This document shows positions 1-6,850 of a DNA stretch of 10,000 bases, in pieces (the first letter of the stretch is position 1; each line of letters opens with the position of its first letter). Source of the DNA: Anaeromyces robustus (lineage: Eukaryota; Neocallimastigomycota; Neocallimastigomycetes; Neocallimastigales; Neocallimastigaceae); assembly GCA_002104895.1 (NCBI GenBank), contig MCFG01000004.1, positions 427,501 through 437,500 on the forward strand. The letters run 5' to 3'. A model generated the notes under the pieces. It saw only the letters and a list, made by a program, of their open reading frames with translations, was not told where the DNA came from and searched no databases. The translations under genes and the position numbers were made by a program.

Positions 1-40
1 TTTTCTAAATGACAGTAAAATGTTTCAAATTATGGTTTAT

Positions 41-89
41 TTATGGTAAAGAATTTAATTTATAGTAAAGAATTTAATTTATGGTAATT
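41..89. repeat. 19-bp tandem repeat, about 2.6 copies
   Basis: The unit TTATGGTAAAGAATTTAAT at 41-59 recurs at 60-78 with one G-to-A change and begins again at 79-89. It lies in non-coding DNA and looks like replication-slippage sequence. Confidence 0.8.
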
Positions 90-828
90 TATCTAAAACA
101 TTTTTATGTAACAGGATAAAAAAAAAGAAAAAAAAAAAATATGTATGGTTCAAGTGTTGAATATATATAGAATAGCATATGCATTCCATTGTATATATAA
201 TAAATCATTTTTTTAATAATTTGAACATTTTCTTTTTTCCTTTTTTCCTTTTTACTTTTTTTTCTTTCTTTTTTCTTTTTTCATTTTTGGTGTGCATCAA
301 CTTTGTTTAATAATAAGGAAATAAAACTTTTTATAAAAAATAAGATTTATGATTTAAAAAATTTTTTTTCTTTTTTTTTTTACATTTTAAAAAATTTTTG
401 TCCATTTTTGTTTAAATTAATTAAAAATTAATTAAAAATTTAATTATAAAATCAAACCTTATTGACAATTATTGATATGGAAGAAAAGGAAAAAAAAAAA
501 AAAAAAAAAAAGAAAGAAAAAAAGAAAAAGAAATTTACATACCCTTTAATAATAGAAAGAAAAGGTTTATTTATAATAACATTATTATAACTAATTTATT
601 ATTTTTAAGATATTTTTTTTATTTAAATTTAAAATAAATATATATTATATATGAAATCTTTTATATATTCATTTATTATGAAAAATAAACAAATTCTTTT
701 TTTTTAAAAAAAGAGTTATAAAATATAAATTATTAGCAATTAATTGATATAGATTTTGTATGGATAAAAAATATAAAATAATAATAACATTGGTGTTATT
801 ATTATTATATCATCATTAAAAACTATGA

Positions 829-920
829 TTTATTTATTTGTTTGTTTGTTTGTTTATTTGTTTATTTATTTATTTATTATTAATTTATTTACATATTTAT
901 TTGTTTATTTATTTATAATT
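829..920. repeat. Degenerate TTTA/TTTG tetranucleotide microsatellite
   Basis: TTTA and TTTG tetranucleotides alternate through this stretch with a few interruptions. The frame is open on the plus strand and would give a Leu/Phe/Tyr/Ile/Val-only peptide, which is an artefact of the repeat and not a gene. Confidence 0.85.
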
Positions 921-1040
921 TATAGGGTGGATTGTTTCAATTTTTATAATCGGTTAATTTTTCCCTTTTATTTTAATGTTTTTATTCCGTTATTATTATA
1001 TTTAAAACAAAAAAAAAATTATAATATTAATAAGGGAAAA

Positions 1041-1046
<6 letters not shown>

Positions 1047-1081
<35 letters not shown>
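1047..1081. repeat. (TA)n microsatellite, about 17 copies
   Basis: An uninterrupted run of TA dinucleotides. Shorter TA runs occur throughout the window, including inside introns at about 3010-3050, 3130-3150 and 8760-8780. Confidence 0.95.
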
Positions 1082-1084
<3 letters not shown>

Positions 1085-1230
1085 TTTATCATTTTAATTC
1101 ATTAACCTATATATTTATTTATTTAATAGTTTTTACATGTTACATGTTACATTGTGTATATAATATTAAATAATTGTAAATAACATAATGATATACATAA
1201 TGAACAATTAAAAATTATATTTATTATATA

Positions 1231-1425
1231 TAAAATCTATTAATTATTATCACTTTATAGTCTTTTTTTTTTTTTTTTTTTATTTTAATTCTATTTCGAT
1301 AATATAATAAGTTTAAATATATATTAAAAATTCTATCTTTTAAATAAAAACAATGAAGCATATTCCCTCTTTAGTCTAAGAAAAAAAAAAAAAGACTATA
1401 AAGTGATAATAATTAATAAATTTTC
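1231..1425. repeat. Long inverted repeat, about 43-bp arms, possible MITE or hairpin element
   Basis: The left arm core ATTAATTATTATCACTTTATAGTC at 1239-1262, followed by a T-run to 1281, is matched by its exact reverse complement at 1394-1417, preceded by 13 A at 1381-1393. With one mismatch the pairing extends outward to about 1232 and 1424. The spacer of about 100 bases (1282-1380) is non-coding. No convincing target-site duplication was found, so the mobile-element reading is only a possibility. Confidence 0.6.
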
Positions 1426-1522
1426 GAAAATTTTATTATTATTAACATATATTATAAATATTTACTATATATATTAAATATTTATAATATAAAGAGTTAA
1501 TATAATAAATTTCTGAAATTAT
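1418..1522. repeat. Imperfect long palindrome with perfect 17-bp core stem
   Basis: Bases 1448-1464 are the exact reverse complement of 1475-1491, with a 10-base TA-rich loop between them. Pairing resumes outside with TTAAC (1442-1446) against GTTAA (1496-1500). It continues imperfectly through AATTTTCGAAAATTTTATTA on the left and TAATAAATTTCTGAAATT on the right. The arms are roughly 45 bases. It overlaps the edge of the preceding inverted repeat. Confidence 0.65.
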
Positions 1523-1605
1523 AATAATTCCGATGGATGATACATATTCGAATTTCACTCTTCTCTAAATGATACAATATTATTATAAAACAAAAAAAAA
1601 AAATA

Positions 1606-1641
1606 ATTATCTATAATAATATCTATATTATTATAGATAAT
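1606..1641. repeat. Perfect 17-bp hairpin with 2-base loop
   Basis: ATTATCTATAATAATAT at 1606-1622 is followed by CT and then its exact reverse complement at 1625-1641. The hairpin ends at the first base of the 1641-2101 duplication. Confidence 0.75.
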
Positions 1642-1698
1642 GATCACTACACTATCTTTTAATATAGATATGAAACTCTTTCCCTTGGATAATCATTA

Positions 1699-1739
<41 letters not shown>

Positions 1740-2101
1740 GAAGCTATGAAGGTTTTATAGTTGAAAAAATATCACAATTCGCGAAATACTATTTATGATG
1801 ATGTTTTATTGGCTTCGATATTCGATACTCTTTGTCTTAAATGGTGTAGGTTTGTATTATCACTTTTAAAAGTCTTGATAGTGATCACTACACTATCTTT
1901 TAATGTAGATATGAAACTCTCTCCCTTGGATAATCATTATTATATATATATATATAAAAAGGAAGCTAAAAAGTCTTGTAGTTGAAAAAAATATCACAAT
2001 TCGCGAAATATTATTTATGATGATGTTTTATCGGTTTCGATATTCGATGCTCTTTGTCTTAAATGGTGTAGGTTTATATCATCACTTTTAAAAGTCTTGA
2101 T
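1641..2101. repeat. Two-copy direct tandem duplication, about 241 and 220 bp
   Basis: Copy 1 is 1641-1881 and copy 2 is 1882-2101. Both begin TGATCACTACACTATCTTTT and end with TTTTAAAAGTCTTGATA. Copy 1 has a longer TA microsatellite (about 1704-1735, against about 1941-1956 in copy 2), which explains the length difference. Elsewhere identity is about 94% by eye, and every substitution I could align is a transition. The 3' half (ATTCGCGAAAT, TTCGATATTCGAT, AAATGGTGTAGGTTT) is much more complex than its surroundings. Short open frames exist on both strands, but the differences change residues in each and none is maintained. It may be a decayed gene or element fragment; no family is recognised. 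Confidence 0.85.
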
Positions 2102-2548
2102 AATTATATTTAAATAAATATATAGTAATTTACAAAACAAAAAATAAAATAAAAAAAAAAATATTATAAGATTTTTTTTTAATATGTGACCTATAAATAT
2201 TATTTTAATATTTTTATAGTTACTTCTAAAAAAATATATATAAATACAATATTATTAATATAATTAATTATTAATCATATAATATTAATATCTTTTTGTT
2301 TATAAAAAATTATTTAATATATGTTTTAAATGATAAATATATATTATAAATATATATATATATTTATTTATAATATGAATTCACAATCACATACATTATT
2401 ATAAAGATCATCTATAAAAAACTAAAAACTTTCAACATATTGATCTCTACACTTAAAAAAAATCTATAACTCCATAAATAATATAGACATACTCTATTTA
2501 TACTTTTTTTTTTTGTCTTTTTTTTTTTTTTTTTTTTTTATTTATTTA

Positions 2549-2709
2549 TTTTATTAATAATTTAATGAAATTATTCATTTATAATTCCATTATTTTATTA
2601 ATAATTTAATGAAATAATTTATGTATAAATCCATTATTTTATCAATAATTTAATGAAATTATTCATTTATAATTCCATTATTTTATTAATAATTTAATGA
2701 AATTATTAA
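2549..2709. repeat. 44-bp minisatellite, about 3.6 copies
   Basis: The core TTATTAATAATTTAATGAAA starts at 2551, 2595, 2639 (one base changed) and 2683, a constant 44-base period. The intervening part reads about TTATTCATTTATAATTCCAT. It lies about 220 bp beyond the stop codon of the tetraspan gene and follows a 22-base T-run at 2518-2539. Confidence 0.88.
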
Positions 2710-2928
2710 TAATTCATTGAATCAATCCATAATGTAATTCATTGAATCCATAAAGTGTATTATACATCGAAATAAACGATTAATTGTTATTAAATACATT
2801 TAATAAAAATTTATAAATCTACTTATTTTTTGTATATAAAATATTATGTAATAAAAAAAAACTTTTTTTTTTTTTTTGATAATTGCGATTTATAATTATT
2901 GGTTTGTAATAAATTTTTTTTTATTAAT

Positions 2929-3809
2929 TTAAACAGTAGCAGCAGCACCAGAAGCACTATTACCACTACCAAGATAACCCTTAACAATAGATAAAGTGTA
3001 AATCTATATAGTATATATATAACATTTTAATATATATATATATTTTTAATATTTTTAATGTATTATTTAATAATTTTTTTAATACATTTTTCAATAAACT
3101 ATTTAATCATTAAAAATGGATTACAAATATTATATATATATATATATTTTTTTTTTCAAATGATAATTATTACTTACAGCAACAATTAAGAAGAAAATGT
3201 TAACAATAGTTAACCAAAGTAAAACACTGATAAGAGACATAATACAATTGTAAACAGCGATAACAACATTAACGAAACAGTAGTAATAGTAATAAGTTAC
3301 ATGTTGTAAGTTGTTCTATAATTTAAGTTAATATATATTAAATAAATATATATAAATATTAATATAATATTTTTAAAAATAATGGAAAAAAAAAAAAAAC
3401 TTTTTTTTTTCTAAATAAATATATATACAATATTAATATGATTATTTTATTAATATTTAAAATTTATACTAACGTGGAAAGCACCCCAAGCACCAAGGAA
3501 TGTACAAATTAATGAAACAACAGCAATTATTGAGTAAACAAGATATTGAAGACTATTACCACCTCCACCAAAATTGGATAATATTAAAAGCTAATTTAAT
3601 AAAAATATATTTTATAGATGAATATATATATATATATATTTTTTTTTACGTCTTTTAAAAAAAAATAAAAAAATAAATTATATATTTTTTTATAAAAAAA
3701 AAATAATAATAATTACAAAGTTAATAATAGCGAGAATAATAGTACCCATTCTTAGGTCAGTAAGACCTAAGAAGGATGTTGGATGAAGTAATTGGTCCAT
3801 AAAACTCAT
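2929..3809 (-). CDS. Small four-transmembrane protein, 140 aa, four exons; distantly LAPTM4-like, function unknown
   Basis: Exons on the minus strand are 3809-3717, 3590-3474, 3315-3178 and 3003-2929, 423 nt in all with a TAA stop. The ATG at 3809-3807 is preceded in frame by TAG six bases upstream, so the start is fixed. It begins MSFMDQLLHPTSFLGLTDLR, then hydrophobic helices at about 21-38, 46-68, 78-100 and 103-125. A glycine run (GGGG) lies in the first loop at 39-42, YYYYY at 78-82, and a short small-residue tail GSGNSASGAAATV ends the protein. No signal peptide is evident and the N-terminus is probably cytosolic. The LRMGTIIL element opening TM1 resembles the start of lysosomal LAPTM4/5 tetraspan proteins. 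That resemblance is from memory and is short, so endomembrane location is only a suggestion. The C-terminal PY motifs of animal LAPTM proteins are absent. All three introns are phase 0. I am sure of the gene, not of the family. Confidence 0.85.
3004..3177 (-). other. Tetraspan gene intron 3 (174 nt, phase 0)
   Basis: The donor is GTTGCT|GTAAGT at 3177, a consensus site, and the acceptor TATATAG|ATTTAC at 3004. It interrupts the fourth transmembrane helix (FFLIVA to IYTLSIV). It contains two TA microsatellites. Confidence 0.87.
3316..3473 (-). other. Tetraspan gene intron 2 (158 nt, phase 0)
   Basis: The donor is TTCCAC|GTTAGT at 3473 and the acceptor AATTATAG|AACAAC at 3316. It falls just after the second transmembrane helix (GAWGAFH to NNLQHV). 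GC content drops sharply inside the intron relative to both exons. Confidence 0.86.
3591..3716 (-). other. Tetraspan gene intron 1 (126 nt, phase 0)
   Basis: The donor is AACTTT|GTAATT at 3716 and the acceptor AAATTAG|CTTTTA at 3591. Splicing continues the first transmembrane helix (AIINF to LLILS). The intron is A/T-only for most of its length, with A-runs and a TA tract. Confidence 0.86.
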
Positions 3810-4027
3810 TTTCTAAATTTTTTTTATTTTTTTAACAATAATAAATTATATAAAAATTTTTCTTTTCTTTTCTTTGAATTATTATAAAGATTTTATAAAA
3901 TACTAAAAAGATAAAAAGATTAAGAAAAAAAAAAAAGAAATGATTAGGAAAAATAGAATTATGAAACTTTATATACATTAATACTATAATAAAAATAATA
4001 TAAAAATGAAACTTATTCTAATAAAAT

Positions 4028-4055
4028 TTAATTAATTAATTAATTAATTAATTAA
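4028..4055. repeat. (TTAA)7 microsatellite
   Basis: Seven uninterrupted TTAA units. They lie about 220 bp upstream of the start codon of the minus-strand tetraspan gene, in its presumed 5' flank. No regulatory role can be read from this. Confidence 0.9.
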
Positions 4056-4104
4056 AAAAAAAATGTCAAAATTATTTTATTGATGCATATAATTATAATT
4101 GATA

Positions 4105-4126
4105 ACAATATATTATAATATATTGT
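4105..4126. repeat. Perfect 22-bp palindrome
   Basis: ACAATATATTA is followed directly by its own reverse complement. It lies about 300 bp upstream of the tetraspan start codon. Such palindromes are common by chance in A/T-only DNA, so significance is low. Confidence 0.6.
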
Positions 4127-4775
4127 ATAATATATATTCTATGTAAAATAAAAAATGAGTTTTTTTTATTTTTCAATTTTTATAATTAAAGATGAATATT
4201 TTTTATTATAAAATTTAAGTAAAACTTTACCTCTTATATTATATATCCTAATTATTATAATAATATTTTATATATATATAATATAAGAAAATAAAAAAAA
4301 ATTATTTAAATAAAAATTAAAATAAAAGTAAAAAAAAAAAAAAAAAAAAAAGAAAAACATGCATAAACTATATAAACTATATTAATCTTTATATAATAAT
4401 TGATGCAGAATTTTTTTTTTTTTTATTTAAATATTAAAGCCATCAAAATCCTAAATAACTTTCTTAAAAATTTTTTCAATAAAATGTGTTAAGTATAATC
4501 CATATTTTTTTATGTTTTTTTTAAAAAATATATATAGTTTTTTTTTTTTTTTTTCTTTTAATCTTATTTAATTTTATTAAATATTATATATTTTTCATTT
4601 CATTTCCCATCTATATACATTTTGGTTTATTTATGTTATATATATTGTTATATAATTCTTATTTTATTTCAATAGTTCAATAGCCACCTCTCTCTATAAT
4701 ATTATAGGAATATAAAAAATTTAATATTTGTTGAGTATTTATAAATGCAGTTTGTTAATTACGTATGTGTTATTT

Positions 4776-4801
4776 GTATTTTGTATTTTGTATTTTGTAT
4801 T
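4776..4801. repeat. 7-bp tandem repeat (GTATTTT), about 3.7 copies
   Basis: GTATTTT is repeated head to tail at 4776, 4783, 4790 and 4797, the last copy partial. Simple slippage repeat in spacer DNA. Confidence 0.85.
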
Positions 4802-6093
4802 TATGTAATGTTATTTACATTTATTAAAAAAAAAGTAATAAAAGAATTAATAAAATAATAATAAAAATAATAAAAATATTAATTTTTTTTTTTTATTTAA
4901 AAAAAAAAAGGAAATTATTTATTATGTATAAATATATTATTTATTTAATTAAAATATAATTATATATATATAAATATTCGAATTTATTATAAGTCATTAT
5001 CTATATATGACATTAACAATTATTCAAAAATTATATATAAATAATTGCTAATACATTTTATACGAAAACTATATTTTATTTAATTAAATGTACAAAGATA
5101 TATTAACAAACAAAAATAAAATAAAATTATACTTTTTAACAGTAAATAATTTATATTCCTTAAATTATATTTTCATAAATATTATTAATTACTACTATTT
5201 TATGATTGCTCTTAAAGATACACCAAGATTTCATTGATGTAACTTATGGAATACTTTTAAAAAAAACTAATTTATATATATATATATATTATTTTTATTT
5301 TTATTTTACATTATTATATTATATTTTATTTGTACTTTTAATGAATTCTACTTTAATATTTATTTTACTTTATTATTTCCAATATAATTTATTAATATTA
5401 AAAATTTTATTAATGTATTTAATTAATCATATAAAATGAAGTACAAAAATTTATGTACATTACATTCTATATTCATGTAATAAAACTGTCAATATTTAAT
5501 ATGTTCATCAATAAACAAAAATAATAATAATAAATAAAAAGAGCACTATATTCATAGTCTTTGAGGATTTCTATGATTTTATTGATAGACAGACTTTGTA
5601 TGAACTGTATAAACTGTATGGAATAAAGTATATAACTTATATAATATAAAATATATCTATTTATATATATTATATATATAATATATAAAGCATGTTTTAT
5701 ATATATATATATAAACATTTTTTTATATATTTATTTTTGTATAAGAATAAGAAAAATTATCATTTTTTATGTACTTTGTATATTAAAACCTCTTTTTTTT
5801 TTTTTTATGTATTTTTTATATATAAAATAAAGATTTTAATGTATTTTTATACGTTTTGAAAATTTAATAATATTAATAAAATTTATAAAAAAAGTTTTTT
5901 ATTAATAATATTATAATTTTTACACATCTGCATAGTTTGAGACTTAGAATCGATATGACATAGACAAAATTCCGTACATTCGATGTAATGATTTTACACA
6001 TATGTTATTCTATAAAACTTTATATGATTATTACTATCTAAATATTGTAATTATTCATTATACTACTTTATTACCATATTTTATAAAAGATTC

Positions 6094-6140
6094 CATATTT
6101 TAGTATAATGTTATACAAATATTCATTATACTAAAATATG
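6094..6140. repeat. Perfect 17-bp inverted repeat with 13-base loop
   Basis: CATATTTTAGTATAATG at 6094-6110 is the exact reverse complement of 6124-6140. The arms contain G and C, which makes a chance match less likely than for the A/T-only palindromes nearby. It could fold as a hairpin on either strand. Confidence 0.7.
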
Positions 6141-6204
6141 ATGTAAATACAAAAAGTATTTAAAATGAATAAATATAAATTTAAAAATATAAAAATAATA
6201 TATA

Positions 6205-6342
6205 ATATGTAATAATGTAAATATCTCAATTTCTGAGAAAGATAGGTAAAAAAGTAGGTCTTTTTTTTTTTTTTTTTTTTGAGAAATGTAATGAATCATT
6301 CATTTGAAGATAATTGAGATATTTCTATTACATATTACATAT
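6205..6342. repeat. Inverted repeat, about 27-31-base arms, 80-base spacer; possible MITE-like element
   Basis: The left arm 6205-6231 (ATATGTAATA...ATATCTCAATT) matches the reverse complement of 6312-6342, apart from about four inserted bases in the right arm. The inner ATATCTCAATT / AATTGAGATAT part is perfect. The spacer includes a 20-base T-run at 6261-6280. No coding potential. Confidence 0.55.
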
Positions 6343-6625
6343 ACATATTATAAAAAAAATAAAAAGTAAAATATATATTTCTTTTTTTTTTTTTTTAAAA
6401 AAAAATTATTTCTTATAATGTTAAGATGTTAAATATTAAATATTTAAAATATCGTTTACAATTCATTGTATTATAAACATTTTATACATATTTTTAATAA
6501 AAAATAAAGTTAAATATCAATTTTTAAAAACTTTTTTTTTTATACCAATATTAATTATTAATAATTATATATTAATAACTAATATTTAAAATTAAAATAT
6601 TATTATAATTTTTGGTTGGTTTTGT

Positions 6626-6661
6626 AGTTAATGTTACAGTTAATATTATAGTTATTTGTTA
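6626..6661. repeat. Imperfect 12-bp tandem repeat, three copies
   Basis: AGTTAATGTTAC, AGTTAATATTAT and AGTTATTTGTTA follow each other at 6626, 6638 and 6650. They lie in the 3' flank of the GPCR gene, about 190 bp past its stop. Confidence 0.55.
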
Positions 6662-6850
6662 TGTATATATATATATATTTTTTTTAAAAAAATGATATTT
6701 ATTTATTTTGAAAAAAGTTTATTATCATTAATATTTAATTTTTAGTTATTTTTTTTTTTTTTTTTTCGATTTATTGATTTATTTTAATTTTTTTAATTTA
6801 TTTTTACTTTTTAAAAAGAAAAAGAAAAAAAAAAAAAATTTTTTTTTTCA

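Larger units (their letters stand above)
1..2928. other. Gene-free AT-rich region
   Basis: No conserved reading frame, tRNA or rRNA is visible. Contents are homopolymers (A22 at 490-511, T19 at 1263-1281, T22 at 2518-2539), a pyrimidine-rich stretch at about 228-290, and the repeats and fold-backs listed separately. The part nearest 2928 is the 3' flank of the tetraspan gene and should hold its 3' UTR; the polyadenylation site cannot be placed. Confidence 0.75.
3810..6850. other. Gene-free AT-rich spacer between the two minus-strand genes
   Basis: About 3 kb containing the 5' flank of the tetraspan gene (low end) and the 3' flank of the GPCR gene (high end). A pyrimidine-rich patch at about 3859-3877 lies close to the tetraspan start. 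A22 is at 4330-4351 and T20 at 6261-6280. Slightly more complex islands at about 5198-5255, 5545-5625 and 5930-6005 hold no frame longer than about 30 plausible residues. No promoter motif can be named with confidence. Confidence 0.7.

Noticed and set aside
521-600. Possible minus-strand 5' splice donor GTATGT near 550
   Set aside because: Sequence upstream on that strand has stops in all useful frames and no protein-like reading, so no exon can be attached.
825-1097. Plus-strand open frame of 90 codons
   Set aside because: It is a translation of the TTTA/TTTG and TA microsatellites, made of Leu, Phe, Tyr and Ile with no domain-like content.
1500-1570. TTCGAAT at about 1547 resembling a tRNA T-arm
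   Set aside because: No acceptor stem, D-arm or anticodon arm can be folded around it.
1790-1880. Possible C/D-box snoRNA, because ATGATGA in each copy of the duplication looks like a C box
   Set aside because: There is no CTGA D box at a suitable distance and no terminal stem.
1761-1985. Plus-strand open frame of 74 codons across the duplication junction
   Set aside because: It runs through the end of copy 1 into copy 2 and the TA tract. The equivalent frame in copy 2 diverges by residue-changing substitutions. No selection on the frame is visible.
2549-2709. CRISPR array
   Set aside because: The 44-bp units are contiguous with no unique spacers, and the genome is eukaryotic.
5206-5439. 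Plus-strand open frame of 77 codons
   Set aside because: Only about 20 residues are non-repetitive; the rest is Tyr/Ile/Leu from A/T-only DNA. No splice partners or homology recognised.
5473-5718. Minus-strand open frame of 81 codons
   Set aside because: It starts within TA repeats and is mostly Ile/Tyr. The central peptide-like patch is noted as a weak finding, not as a gene.
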